Numbered from the stretch's first letter, positions 19,277 to 28,613 are shown. The stretch: 64,000 bases of DNA from CAXBES01 sp963974915 (GCA_963974915.1 CAXBES010000009.1:1-64000), one strand, 5' to 3'. Made by a program: numbers and translations. The notes: a model not told the origin generated them from the sequence alone.

Positions 19277-20013
19277 TAGCTTAACAATAGTTGAGTGACA
19301 ATATAATTTGCGAGAATAATAAGTACACTGGTCCACACAAATGAATTTGTACTGGCTTTACCTACTTCAAGAGCACCACCTTTCATATAAAACCCTTGCC
19401 ATGAAGGTACAGTGGCGAGTATAAAGGCAAAAATAAAGGTTTTGATGAATGCGTATATGACATGAAAAGGAATAAAATCTTGTTGCAGACCCTGTACAAA
19501 TTCGGTTGAGGTGCTAAATCCACCATATACACCTGCAACCCAACCTCCAAGTATTCCTAAGAACATGGCGATCGCTATTACAAAAGGGTAAAATAACAGC
19601 GCTACTATCTTCGGAAAAACCAAATAATTCAGCGAGTTTATTCCCATCACTTCAAGCGCATCGATCTGCTCTGTTACTCTCATAGACCCTATACTCGAGG
19701 TGATAAAAGAGCCAACCTTACCTGCCATGATAATCGAGATAAAAGTTGGAGCAAATTCTAAGACAATTGATTGTCGGGTAGCAAATCCTACCAGATACTT
19801 TGGAATTAAAGGATTGTCAATATTAAGAGCGGTTTGAATTGCAACAACACCTCCAACGAAGAAAGAAATAAAGGCGACAATACCCAATGAACCAATAATA
19901 AGATCATCGATCTCCTTGAATATAAGTTCTTTTAGTACAGAAGTTTTGGTCGGGCTGCTAAAAACCCTCTTAATCATTAAAAAATAAGAACCTATATCTT
20001 CTAAGTATTTCAT
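19276..20013 (-). CDS. ABC transporter permease, MlaE type
   Basis: 245-residue inner-membrane permease of the MlaE family with about five hydrophobic segments. The family-typical stretch FAPTFISIIMAGKVGSFITS is followed by IGSMRVTEQIDALEVMGINS, the conserved cytoplasmic loop. It probably works with the ATPase encoded downstream with a one-base overlap, in lipid transport that maintains the outer membrane. The MCE (MlaD) substrate-binding partner is not in the window. Confidence 0.92.
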   Translation of the reverse strand: MKYLEDIGSYFLMIKRVFSSPTKTSVLKELIFKEIDDLIIGSLGIVAFISFFVGGVVAIQTALNIDNPLIPKYLVGFATRQSIVLEFAPTFISIIMAGKVGSFITSSIGSMRVTEQIDALEVMGINSLNYLVFPKIVALLFYPFVIAIAMFLGILGGWVAGVYGGFSTSTEFVQGLQQDFIPFHVIYAFIKTFIFAFILATVPSWQGFYMKGGALEVGKASTNSFVWTSVLIILANYIVTQLLLS

Positions 20014-20083
20014 ATTGGAATAACTTCCGCTAAGGTAACGAAATTAAACATTGCATTTTAAACTTTCAACTTTTTTGAGGCAC

Positions 20084-21223
20084 TTAGTTTTCTGAAAACA
20101 ATGCTTTCATTTTGTGATAAATTTCGGTATTCTCATACACCCCTCCAAAAAGCGTCTCACCAGGCCCCATCGAAAAAACAGGGATCATCGTTGCCGAATG
20201 ACCATCGGTAGAAAAAGTTGGTTTAATATTGTTATAATCACCTCTGTCTGAACCTAGTGTAAATCCGCCGGTTTCATGATCGGCGGTTACGACCACTAAG
20301 GTTTCTCTGTTTTCTCTGGCGAAATCCAGTGCTACTCCTATGGTCTTATCAAAATCTAATAGTTCACTAATGAGGTATTCGGCATCATTGTCATGACCAC
20401 CCCAATCTATTTGCGAACCTTCTACCATAAGGAAAAAGCCTTCTTGGTTAGATGCCAGATCATGTAAAGCCAACTTTGTCGCTTCGGGAAGAAAATCTCC
20501 TCTGCCTTCCATCATCTTTGGCATTCCGTTTGGCGCCAGCAGGATTGCCCGTTTTGTTCTTTTCGTTTCCGAAGAAATTTCAGAAACCATTTTTGGTAAA
20601 ACTGAAGTAGTGACTTCATATCCATTGGCATTTAATTGAGCTATAAAATCTTTTTTATCTTTTCGTTTGTTGAAAAAATCTAATCCGCCACCTGCTATAA
20701 AATCAATTCCGGAATCCGGTAAGAAAGTTGCAATTTCCTCATACATTCTCCGCGACTTGGTGTGTGCGTAAAAACTGGCCGGAGTAGCGTGAACGACAGA
20801 AGATGTTGATATAATCCCGGTGGCAATATTCTTTTTATGTAATTGTTCGATGATTGTTTCAACGGCTGTAGTGTCCTTATCAACACCAATTGCACCATTA
20901 TAAGTTTTCACACCCGATGCGAAAGCCGTTGCCCCTGCTGCCGAGTCGGTTATCAAGTCACTTGAAGCCGATGTTTTTATTAATCCGATCGTTGTAAATC
21001 GTTCAAAATTTGAAGGTTTGTCCTGATAATACAAACTAGCCGAAACTTCGCTTAGGCCCATCCCGTCGCCAATAAGAAGAATGATATTTTTTGGTTTTTT
21101 TTCTTTGAGTAACTGTGTTTTTGATTCAATGGTTGATGAATCGTGAGTTTGTGTAGTAGCACACGAAACACAAAGCACAGAAATACTGAGTAGGATAGAG
21201 AGGAGCTTGATGGTAGATTTCAT
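20084..21223 (-). CDS. Alkaline phosphatase lipoprotein
   Basis: 379-residue phosphomonoesterase of the PhoA superfamily. A lipoprotein signal peptide ends VLCVSC. The metal and phosphate site is visible as LLIGDGMG, ITDSAAGATAF (phosphoryl-acceptor Ser94), VEGSQIDWGGHDND and TADHETGGFT. Length fits the bacterial and marine PhoA-like class rather than PhoX or PhoD. It is likely anchored to a membrane facing the periplasm or cell surface and scavenges phosphate from organic phosphate. No Pho-box-like element was recognised upstream. Confidence 0.92.
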   Translation of the reverse strand: MKSTIKLLSILLSISVLCVSCATTQTHDSSTIESKTQLLKEKKPKNIILLIGDGMGLSEVSASLYYQDKPSNFERFTTIGLIKTSASSDLITDSAAGATAFASGVKTYNGAIGVDKDTTAVETIIEQLHKKNIATGIISTSSVVHATPASFYAHTKSRRMYEEIATFLPDSGIDFIAGGGLDFFNKRKDKKDFIAQLNANGYEVTTSVLPKMVSEISSETKRTKRAILLAPNGMPKMMEGRGDFLPEATKLALHDLASNQEGFFLMVEGSQIDWGGHDNDAEYLISELLDFDKTIGVALDFARENRETLVVVTADHETGGFTLGSDRGDYNNIKPTFSTDGHSATMIPVFSMGPGETLFGGVYENTEIYHKMKALFSEN

Positions 21224-21292
21224 GGTTTTCTATAAAAATTTCTGCAAAAGTACGAAGAACGGAAACTTTTAAAGTTAAGAATAAGTTATTGC

Positions 21293-22141
21293 TTAGAGGA
21301 TTTTCTTTTTTATACCTTCCCAACGTAAATTTCTAATAAATTCGCCTTCTTCTTCGGAAACAATTAAAGGCAGGTTTCTTCTTTTTGCCTTATTAAACCC
21401 ACGAATACAATCGAAATAGAAAGAAAAATCGTTTTTTTTCAGCGCGAGCTTTGCTGAAGCAATTTGCGTTAGTAGAATTCCGTATCGCATCTTGTAAAAA
21501 GCTTCACCTTGCTTGTATTTTGAGGCTTTCGAATATACCTTTCCGGTTGGTTTTAGGTGTTTTACGTGAAGTGATGGGTCTGTTACAACTTTCCAACCAT
21601 GATATTTTGCCAGCAATTCGTCTACCGTATCCCAACCAATCGATCTTTTTAAACCGCCAATCATGTTGAAGCACTCCCTTCTATATAACTTAATAGGACC
21701 TCTAACCTTATCTTTTTCTGAAATAGCTTCATAGATCCAAGTTCCTTTATCTTCGATATACAGATTTCCACCTGCAATACCAACTTGTTTATCTGAAGTA
21801 AATAAAGTAATTGTCTTTTCAATATAATCCTTTGGAAGAATAATATCTCCGTCAAACTTACCAATAAGGTCGAAATCTAACTTAAGAGTTTCGAAACCTT
21901 TGTAAAATGCGTTTACTACCTTACTCCCGGGTTCATGTTCTGCTTTCGAATTGCTGATTACGGATTCAAAGTTTGTATACTTTTCAACAAAGGAATCTAT
22001 GATGTTTTGTGTATGATCTGTAGAACTATCATTAACGATCACAATTTTATGAGGACGAAAGGTTTGTTCGACTAAAGAACGAAGCATCTTTTCTAAATAA
22101 GCTTCCTCATTGTAAACAGGTATGATAATGCAAACTTTCAT
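21293..22141 (-). CDS. Glycosyltransferase family 2
   Basis: 282-residue GT-A glycosyltransferase. The N-terminus has IIPVYNEEAYLEKML, then NDSSTDHT and GKFDGDIILP, where the D-x-D (DGD) would bind the metal and nucleotide sugar. WDTVDE later is a plausible catalytic base region. There are no strong membrane helices. It overlaps the upstream methyltransferase gene by 4 bases (ATGA), and both follow a ketoacyl synthase III gene, so it may glycosylate or extend a lipid product. The acceptor is unknown. Confidence 0.87.
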   Translation of the reverse strand: MKVCIIIPVYNEEAYLEKMLRSLVEQTFRPHKIVIVNDSSTDHTQNIIDSFVEKYTNFESVISNSKAEHEPGSKVVNAFYKGFETLKLDFDLIGKFDGDIILPKDYIEKTITLFTSDKQVGIAGGNLYIEDKGTWIYEAISEKDKVRGPIKLYRRECFNMIGGLKRSIGWDTVDELLAKYHGWKVVTDPSLHVKHLKPTGKVYSKASKYKQGEAFYKMRYGILLTQIASAKLALKKNDFSFYFDCIRGFNKAKRRNLPLIVSEEEGEFIRNLRWEGIKKKIL

Positions 22142-22686
22142 GAAACCCTTTCGGCATAAACCAAATAATATCGGGGTGTAAATCTTCTCAAAATAGGGCG
22201 AATACCTATTTTTTTAACCGGATTCGTAAATTTTTCAGATTTTTTAATCCTCCACCCGGCTTTCTCTAAAAGCCAGTCAAATTGCCAATCTTCAAATTCG
22301 TGGTAATGACGATCCCATTTATCGGTTTCACTTCTATAAGCAGAAGCAAACCACAATTTTAAAGGGATAGAGGCAACCAGTTTATTGGCCTTGATATCAT
22401 TTAGGACGTTGAAAGGTGATACCAGATGCTCAAAAATTTCGAAGGCTGTAACCACATCAAAATTATCGGTTTTAACTACCGCTGTATCCAGATCCAGATC
22501 TTCACCCTTAGTATTGGTGACCTTAAAACCTTCTTTCAGAAGTATTTCAGAAAAAGGATTAGCTACTCCCAGATCTAATATAGTTTCCTCTTTAGAAATA
22601 TGTTCTTTTAAAAAATTAAGTGTGTGGCGATATCGTTTCTTTGGATATTTTCCCTCGTACATCTTAAGCTTTGTAAACGATAGCAT
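22138..22686 (-). CDS. SAM-dependent class I methyltransferase
   Basis: 182-residue methyltransferase-like protein. The SAM-binding glycine motif appears as ILDLGVANPF and is followed by the acidic GEDLDLD and by FDVVTAFEIFEHL (motif typical of UbiE/UbiG-like enzymes). The fold is short but complete in its N-terminal Rossmann half. It overlaps the ketoacyl synthase gene by 23 bases and the glycosyltransferase gene by 4 bases, so the three are cotranslated. The methyl acceptor is not predictable. Confidence 0.85.
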   Translation of the reverse strand: MLSFTKLKMYEGKYPKKRYRHTLNFLKEHISKEETILDLGVANPFSEILLKEGFKVTNTKGEDLDLDTAVVKTDNFDVVTAFEIFEHLVSPFNVLNDIKANKLVASIPLKLWFASAYRSETDKWDRHYHEFEDWQFDWLLEKAGWRIKKSEKFTNPVKKIGIRPILRRFTPRYYLVYAERVS

Positions 22687-23722
22687 TAATATTCATCCCG
22701 GCCCCTACACTCGCAAACATAATCACATCGCCTTCATTTATTTCCTGACCTTCCATTTCTCCCTTACGTACCAAATCGTATAAAGTAGGCACTGTAGCGA
22801 CACTAGAATTACCTAGTTTATTGATGGTCATTGGCATGACACCTTCCGGAGGAGTTTCTTCGTATAAGCCGTAGAATCTTTTGATAATCGCTTCATCCAT
22901 TTTCTCATTAGCTTGATGAATAAAGATCTTTTTCAAGTCATGAATGGAGAAAGCACTTTCGTCTAAACATGCTTTCATCGCATCGGGAACATTGCTTAAA
23001 GCAAATTCATAAATTTTCCGACCGTACATTTTAATATACCTGCGGGCATCGGTTAACTCTTGATTGTTCGATTCTCCAAAATAGATAAAATGAGCTTCAT
23101 CATAGGTGAAGGTCGCACTCTTATGAGTTATTACACCTTTATTTTCTTCGGAAACTTCCAGAACTACGGCTCCGGCGCCATCGCTATAGATCATAGAATC
23201 CCGATCGTGCTGATCTACCACTCGGGATAATGCTTCAGCACCAATCACAAGACATTTTTTGGCAATACCCGATTTAATAAAAGCATTCGCCTGTATCACT
23301 CCCTCGATCCAACCGGGACAACCAAATAATACGTCGTATCCAACACACGACGGATTCTTGATCTTAAGAATATGTTTCACTCTGGATGCAATACTGGGGA
23401 CAGTATCACTCTGTTGAGCTCCGTATTTTACATCTCCATAATTATGAGCAACAATAATATAATCAAGCTCTTCTTTGTCAATTCCGGCATCTACGATCGC
23501 CCTTTCGGCAGCATACGAAGCTATATCGGATGTAGTTAAATTTTCTTGTATATAACGTCTTTCAGCAATACCCGTAATTGCTTTAAACTTTTCTATGATC
23601 ACCTCATTCTCGTGATTAAAACGAGATCCATCTTCAGTATAAAAATTGTGATTTTCGAACTGATCGTTTCTGGCAATTCCGCTAGGGATATAACTTCCGG
23701 TGCCTGTAATAATAACGCTCAT
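22664..23722 (-). CDS. 3-oxoacyl-ACP synthase III family protein (FabH-like)
   Basis: 352-residue thiolase-fold enzyme expected to start or extend an acyl chain by decarboxylative condensation. The full catalytic triad is visible: Cys135 in FGCPGW, His269 in HQANEK, Asn305 in LGNSSVATVP. The ATG at 23722 (MSVIITGTGSYIPSG) is preferred over 23749, which adds nine basic residues foreign to the family. Its operon with a methyltransferase and a glycosyltransferase suggests specialised lipid synthesis rather than housekeeping fatty acid initiation. Confidence 0.9.
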   Translation of the reverse strand: MSVIITGTGSYIPSGIARNDQFENHNFYTEDGSRFNHENEVIIEKFKAITGIAERRYIQENLTTSDIASYAAERAIVDAGIDKEELDYIIVAHNYGDVKYGAQQSDTVPSIASRVKHILKIKNPSCVGYDVLFGCPGWIEGVIQANAFIKSGIAKKCLVIGAEALSRVVDQHDRDSMIYSDGAGAVVLEVSEENKGVITHKSATFTYDEAHFIYFGESNNQELTDARRYIKMYGRKIYEFALSNVPDAMKACLDESAFSIHDLKKIFIHQANEKMDEAIIKRFYGLYEETPPEGVMPMTINKLGNSSVATVPTLYDLVRKGEMEGQEINEGDVIMFASVGAGMNINAIVYKA

Positions 23723-23740
23723 TTTTAATTTTTTGATAAA

Positions 23741-23757
23741 AATACGCAAAACGTATT
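23741..23757. repeat. Short inverted repeat upstream of the ketoacyl synthase gene
   Basis: AATACG and CGTATT are separated by CAAAA, 19 bases upstream of the ATG at 23722. On the minus strand it contains TACGTTTTG, close to a -7 box with one extra T. It may be an operator overlapping the promoter; the evidence is weak. Confidence 0.3.
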
Positions 23758-23888
23758 AGGTGACAACACTACTGTAACGGAAATCATAACATTTTAAACG
23801 ATTCTTAAAAATTACCGATTATGATTATTTATTTGATAATTAAAAGTCTTATAAATAGCTAATCCTTAAATCTTTAATAAGATAAAAT

Positions 23889-23921
23889 ATGGCGCGACTT
23901 TTCCATGAAAAGTCGCGCCAT
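23889..23921 (-). terminator. Terminator after gcvP
   Basis: Perfect 14-bp stem, ATGGCGCGACTTTT (23889-23902) and its complement (23908-23921), with a 5-base loop. On the minus strand it follows the gcvP stop by about 15 bases and is followed by ATATTTTATC. Confidence 0.8.
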
Positions 23922-23935
23922 GCTCATTTTATTCA

Positions 23936-26785
23936 TTAAGCTTCCATATATGCTTCAATAGGTTCGCAGGTACAGATTAGATTTCGATCCCCATAGGCAT
24001 CATCCACTCTTCGTACCGAAGGCCAAAATTTATTTTCGCGAAGGTAGTCTAATGGAAATGCAGCTTCTTCGCGACTATAAGGGAAGATCCATGTGTCTGT
24101 AGTTAGCATTTCCAGCGTATGTGGTGCATTTTTTAATACATTGTTAGCATCACCCTTATGAGCTGCATCAATTTCTCTGCGAATAGAGATCATCGCATCA
24201 CAAAATCTATCCAGTTCTTGTTTACTTTCACTTTCGGTGGGTTCGATCATCATTGTTCCGGCTACAGGAAAAGAAACTGTAGGAGCGTGAAAACCGTAGT
24301 CCATAAGGCGTTTCGCAATATCGGTTACTTCAATTCCAAATTCTTTAAACGGTCTGCAATCTATGATCATCTCATGGGCTGCACGACCTCTTTCCCCGGT
24401 GTATAGCACATCGAAATGCCCATTCAGTCTTTCTTTAATGTAATTAGCATTCAGAATTGCATATTGTGTAGATTTTTTCAAACCTTCCATTCCCAGCATA
24501 CTTATATAAGCATAAGAAATTAAGCATGCTAATGAGCTTCCCCAGGGAGCTGCCGAAATAGCCGTGATCGCCTTATCTCCTCCGGTTTTTATTATTGGAT
24601 TGGTAGGTAAGAAAGGCACTAATTGTTTCGCTACACATATGGGTCCAACACCCGGACCACCACCTCCATGAGGAATAGCAAATGTTTTATGTAAATTTAA
24701 ATGACATACATCGGCGCCAATCGCTCCCGGATTCGTTAAAGCTACCTGAGCATTCATATTAGCTCCGTCCATATAAACTTGTCCACCATTCTCATGTATG
24801 ATACTTGTAATTTCACGAATTGCCGATTCGTATACACCGTGAGTAGATGGATAGGTAACCATGAGTGCAGCAAGGTTGTCCTTGTATTTCTCTGCCTTTT
24901 CTCTTAAATCGTCCACATCAATATTCCCGTTGTCACTAGCCTTGGTTACAACCACTTGCATTCCAGCCATTACAGCACTTGCAGGGTTAGTTCCATGAGC
25001 AGATGACGGAATTAAGCAAATATTTCTATGACTTTCATTTCGAGATTCATGATACGCTCTAATGACCATTAATCCGGCATATTCTCCTTGCGCTCCCGAA
25101 TTTGGTTGCAATGAAGTTCCTGCGAACCCGGTGATTTCGGTTAGCTGATCTTCCAGTTTTTTTAGCATTAACTGATATCCTTCGGCTTGTTCAATAGGTA
25201 CGAAAGGGTGCATATTACCCCATTGTGGGTCGCTTAGAGGTAACATTTCTGCAGCAGCGTTTAGTTTCATAGTACACGATCCTAAGGCGATCATAGAGTG
25301 ATTTAGTGAAAGATCTTTACGCTCTAATTTTTTAATGTATCGCATTAATTCAGTTTCACTATGATATGAATTAAAGACTTCGCTTGTTAAAAATTCAGTT
25401 TTTCTGGCAACTTCCTTCGGAATCTTGTTCCCGGTACTTAGTTCTTTTATTTCGAATGTTTCTTTATTCGCCGTTTCGGCAAAAACACTAACAATTTTAT
25501 TGAGATCCTTAAGAGTTGTAGTTTCATTAATGGAAATTGAAACCGTTTCGGAATCCGGATAGTAAAAATTGATCAATTTTGATTCTGCCAAAGGTCTGAT
25601 CTTTTTAGGGTCCGCCTTAATAGCAATTGTATCGAAGTAGTATTCGTTCGCCTGATAGTATCCTAGCTTCTCTAAGGCGTTGGCTAGAGTTGCCGTAGTG
25701 TTATGAACCTTAGACGCGATATGTTCCAGACCTTTTGGTCCGTTGTAAACAGCATACATTCCTGCCATAACCGCTAAAAGTACTTGTGCAGTACAAATAT
25801 TAGAAGTTGCTTTATCTCTCTTAATATGTTGTTCACGAGTTTGCAAAGCCATTCGCAAAGCACGGTTATCGTTCATATCTTTGGTAACTCCAATTATACG
25901 ACCGGGAATACTTCTTTTATACGCTTCTTTTGTAGCGAAATAAGCCGCGTGCGGACCACCATAACCAAGTGGAATTCCAAATCGTTGTGTAGTTCCTACA
26001 ACCACATCGGCACCAAAGGTTCCGGGAGACTCCAGTTTAACTAATGACAGAATATCTGCCGCAACGGCAACCTTCAAATTGGCTGCTTTTACTTTCGGAA
26101 TAAATTCTTCGAAATTATAAACCGTTCCGGTTCTTCCCGGATATTGAAGTAATATTCCGAAGAAATCTTCAGAAAAATCAAAAGTTTCATGATTTCCTAC
26201 CACCAATTCAATCCCTAAAGGAGTTGATCGTGTTTTTAACAATGATAGGGTCTGCGGAAGGACTTCTTCAGAAACAAAAAACTTAACGGCTCCATTTTTC
26301 TTTTGCTCCCGCTCGCGAACGGCGAATAATAACGCCATTGCTTCTGCTGCTGCAGTTGCCTCATCTAATAAAGATGCGTTTGCCAACTCCATTCCAGTCA
26401 AATCTGTTACCATAGTCTGGAAATTGAGCAAGGCTTCTAATCTGCCTTGAGCGATCTCTGCCTGATACGGTGTATAAGCGGTATACCAACCCGGATTTTC
26501 AAGTATATTTCTCTGAATCACCGGTGGTGTAATGGATTGATTGTAACCTAAGCCAATATATGTTTTGAAAACGACATTCTTAGAAGCTAAGTCGGTAATA
26601 TGCTCCAGATACTCATTTTCAGATAGGGCAGTGTCTAATTCAAGTTCGTTATTTAATCTTATTTCATCAGGAATCGTTTCCGAAATAAGTTGTTCCATAG
26701 AGTCTACTCCTACTGTTTTTAGCATTTCCGGAAGGTCGCTTCTTCTAGGACCAATATGTCTAAGCGCGAAAGAATCTGTATTCAT
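23936..26785 (-). CDS. gcvP: Glycine dehydrogenase (decarboxylating), P protein
   Basis: 949-residue PLP enzyme of the glycine cleavage system. It decarboxylates glycine and passes the aminomethyl group to the H protein. It is the single-chain form with N- and C-terminal halves. The PLP lysine is Lys700 in HLNLHKTFAIPHGGGG; the glycine-rich GGGGPGVGPI follows. The N-terminus SFALRHIGPR is typical. The ATG at 26785 is chosen because the in-frame extension to 26869 runs into a promoter box and adds non-family residues. The gcvT and gcvH genes are not in the window. Confidence 0.96.
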   Translation of the reverse strand: MNTDSFALRHIGPRRSDLPEMLKTVGVDSMEQLISETIPDEIRLNNELELDTALSENEYLEHITDLASKNVVFKTYIGLGYNQSITPPVIQRNILENPGWYTAYTPYQAEIAQGRLEALLNFQTMVTDLTGMELANASLLDEATAAAEAMALLFAVREREQKKNGAVKFFVSEEVLPQTLSLLKTRSTPLGIELVVGNHETFDFSEDFFGILLQYPGRTGTVYNFEEFIPKVKAANLKVAVAADILSLVKLESPGTFGADVVVGTTQRFGIPLGYGGPHAAYFATKEAYKRSIPGRIIGVTKDMNDNRALRMALQTREQHIKRDKATSNICTAQVLLAVMAGMYAVYNGPKGLEHIASKVHNTTATLANALEKLGYYQANEYYFDTIAIKADPKKIRPLAESKLINFYYPDSETVSISINETTTLKDLNKIVSVFAETANKETFEIKELSTGNKIPKEVARKTEFLTSEVFNSYHSETELMRYIKKLERKDLSLNHSMIALGSCTMKLNAAAEMLPLSDPQWGNMHPFVPIEQAEGYQLMLKKLEDQLTEITGFAGTSLQPNSGAQGEYAGLMVIRAYHESRNESHRNICLIPSSAHGTNPASAVMAGMQVVVTKASDNGNIDVDDLREKAEKYKDNLAALMVTYPSTHGVYESAIREITSIIHENGGQVYMDGANMNAQVALTNPGAIGADVCHLNLHKTFAIPHGGGGPGVGPICVAKQLVPFLPTNPIIKTGGDKAITAISAAPWGSSLACLISYAYISMLGMEGLKKSTQYAILNANYIKERLNGHFDVLYTGERGRAAHEMIIDCRPFKEFGIEVTDIAKRLMDYGFHAPTVSFPVAGTMMIEPTESESKQELDRFCDAMISIRREIDAAHKGDANNVLKNAPHTLEMLTTDTWIFPYSREEAAFPLDYLRENKFWPSVRRVDDAYGDRNLICTCEPIEAYMEA

Positions 26786-26866
26786 AATGTTGACCGCACA
26801 AGCGGGGATAAAGTTAATTTTTGTGTCAAACCCGAACACTCTAATCAAGTGTCCTTTGATGCGGTG

Positions 26867-26874
26867 CAAAATTA
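26867..26874 (-). promoter_or_regulatory. Promoter -7 box for gcvP
   Basis: The minus-strand sequence TAATTTTG fits TAnnTTTG and lies about 80 bases upstream of the gcvP ATG at 26785. No TTG is seen at the expected distance. It supports the shorter gcvP start. Confidence 0.45.
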
Positions 26875-26938
26875 CATATTTAAAAGGAAAATTTGAGTGT
26901 TTTTACCCTCCCTAAAGCATAACTTTTCAACTAAAAGA

Positions 26939-26967
26939 TTGGGTTATAAACACTTTAACTATTTTTG
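26939..26967 (+). promoter_or_regulatory. Promoter implying a leaderless transcript
   Basis: TTG (26939-26941), an 18-base spacer and TATTTTTG (26960-26967) make a near-ideal promoter. The ATG of the next gene lies only 4 bases further, at 26972, so transcription would start at or close to the start codon. Confidence 0.55.
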
Positions 26968-26971
26968 TACT

Positions 26972-27793
26972 ATGAAGCTACTTAAGAGCGGTTTTAAATT
27001 CTACATAAACAGTAGTATTCATGTGGCACTAGCTGTTACCGCTCTTACATTGATCACTGTGATAGAATTTAGTCTAGCGATTAGTAAAAACCTGTATTTC
27101 TTTATTTTCTTCGGAACGATTAGTGCGTATAATTTTGTTAAGTACGCAAAAATTGCAGGATTGCATCATCGAAGCCTTACCAATTCGTTGAAAAGTATCC
27201 AGATTTTTTCTTTTCTCTGCTTCGGAATGACGGTCTACTTTTTATTTACAGTGCCCCTTCGGGTAGTTTGGGCTGCAGCCGGGTTTGGAGCCTTGACTTT
27301 TTTCTATGCTGTCCCACTTCTGAAGCATAAAAACCTGCGAACCATAGCGGGGATTAAAATTGTTATCGTAGGATTAGTCTGGGCAGGTATTACTGTGATA
27401 TTGCCTTTGGTAGCAGCGAACGCAGGTGTGTGTGAAGACTCTCTCATAACCTTTATTCAAAGATTACTCTTGGTAATAGTACTTACAATTCCTTTTGAGA
27501 TTAGAGATGTGCCGTACGATGCTCCTTTATTAAAAACACTCCCACAATTAATTGGTATTCGGAATGTAAAAATAGCGGGAACGGTTACCCTGGGGTTTGT
27601 TTTGCTGTTAGAACTTTTTAAGGAGGATGTAGGTTTTGGGTACTATCTCAGTCTTTTTTTGGTAAGCATCTTAACTGCCGGTTTCTTAGTATTTTCTAGA
27701 ACCAAGCAAGCTAAATATTACGCCTCGTTTTGGGTAGAAGCCATACCAATAGTGTGGTATGTTCTCTTTTGTTATATAGAAAATTTCTTTTGA
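26972..27793 (+). CDS. UbiA-like polytopic membrane protein
   Basis: 273-residue membrane protein with about eight hydrophobic segments. Its overall pattern recalls UbiA-type prenyltransferases. The second acidic motif is partly kept as EIRDVPYD (Asp179, Asp183), but the first NDxxDxxxD motif is reduced to NFVKY at 54-58. It may therefore bind a different substrate or lack transferase activity. The ATG at 26972 is chosen because an earlier in-frame start (26897) lies upstream of the promoter. It diverges from gcvP and converges with the sigma/anti-sigma pair. Confidence 0.6.
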   Translation: MKLLKSGFKFYINSSIHVALAVTALTLITVIEFSLAISKNLYFFIFFGTISAYNFVKYAKIAGLHHRSLTNSLKSIQIFSFLCFGMTVYFLFTVPLRVVWAAAGFGALTFFYAVPLLKHKNLRTIAGIKIVIVGLVWAGITVILPLVAANAGVCEDSLITFIQRLLLVIVLTIPFEIRDVPYDAPLLKTLPQLIGIRNVKIAGTVTLGFVLLLELFKEDVGFGYYLSLFLVSILTAGFLVFSRTKQAKYYASFWVEAIPIVWYVLFCYIENFF

Positions 27794-27813
27794 ATTTTGA
27801 TTTTCTAAAACTA

Positions 27814-28056
27814 CTATTTATTGATTTCCTGTTGAATTCGCTCTTTCAACACTTGTTTCTCGTCTTGTGACATAGATTTGTATTCAACATTCTTAATGGC
27901 TTTAGTAAGTTTCATATTATTTGACGAGTATCGTCTACATAGTCTGCAAAATATTAAATGAAGGTTCAATCTAACCTTTTCCCAAAAGCTAGCTTCTTTG
28001 TACTGATTTTTATCGCAAATCATGTTTGCCTCTTCGCACTTTAATCGCATACTCAT
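27814..28056 (-). CDS. Small zinc-type anti-sigma factor candidate
   Basis: 80-residue soluble protein with Cys7, Cys14 and an HxxxCxxC pattern (His33, Cys37, Cys40), the arrangement seen in zinc-binding anti-sigma (ZAS) proteins. It lies 2 bases downstream of an ECF sigma gene on the same strand, the usual place for its inhibitor. There is no membrane segment, so it would act in the cytoplasm, perhaps sensing oxidation through its cysteines. The charged C-terminus is rich in Lys and Glu. Confidence 0.65.
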   Translation of the reverse strand: MSMRLKCEEANMICDKNQYKEASFWEKVRLNLHLIFCRLCRRYSSNNMKLTKAIKNVEYKSMSQDEKQVLKERIQQEINK

Positions 28057-28058
28057 AA

Positions 28059-28613
28059 TTACTTAAACCATTTTTGTTCCAGACATTCTGCCATAGCTTT
28101 TCGTGCCCTGTGAATAATTACCCAAAGATTAGACGGTGTGATATTAAATTCATTACAAATGGCTTCGGTGTCGAAACCATCCATAGTTTTCATTCTAAAG
28201 ATCGTAGCCTGTTTTTCATTTAGTGTGTCCAGACAATTATAAATGGCGATACCTAACTCTTCATTTTCCATAGTATCCTCTGCCGTTTTATCATAGGGGT
28301 CACTTACTCGTTCTTCCAACCAGTCTCCTTCAGCTTCGTCGCTATTATAATTAATTCTTACTTCGGCTTTTCCTTTGTTCGAATTGATCTTGCGATAATA
28401 ATCAATTATTTTTCGTTTCAGAATTGAAATAAGCCAAGTGCGTTCGCTTGCTTCACCTTTAAAATTGTCTTTCGACTTTAATCCGGCTAAGAAAGTTTCA
28501 GAAATCAAATCCTGAGCGATTTCGTGATCGTTCACACGAACAATTGTGTAATTATAAAGGTAATTAGAATACTTATCAACCCAGGTTTTTGGATCTAATG
28601 AATTTGTGGACAT
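28059..28613 (-). CDS. ECF-type RNA polymerase sigma factor
   Basis: 184-residue sigma-70 family protein with only regions 2 and 4. Region 2 shows HEIAQDLISETFLAGL and ERTWLISILKRKIIDYYRK; region 4 shows EKQATIFRMKTMDGFDTEAI followed by a helix-turn-helix ending SNLWVIIHRARKAM. It is followed 2 bases later by a small ZAS-type gene, likely its anti-sigma factor. A TATTTTTG box (28626-28619, minus strand) sits 5 bases before the ATG, suggesting a very short or absent leader. Confidence 0.9.
   Translation of the reverse strand: MSTNSLDPKTWVDKYSNYLYNYTIVRVNDHEIAQDLISETFLAGLKSKDNFKGEASERTWLISILKRKIIDYYRKINSNKGKAEVRINYNSDEAEGDWLEERVSDPYDKTAEDTMENEELGIAIYNCLDTLNEKQATIFRMKTMDGFDTEAICNEFNITPSNLWVIIHRARKAMAECLEQKWFK

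Noticed and set aside
26786..26869. Longer gcvP start at 26869
   Set aside because: It would begin in a TAnnTTTG promoter box on the same strand and adds residues that do not match the family N-terminus.
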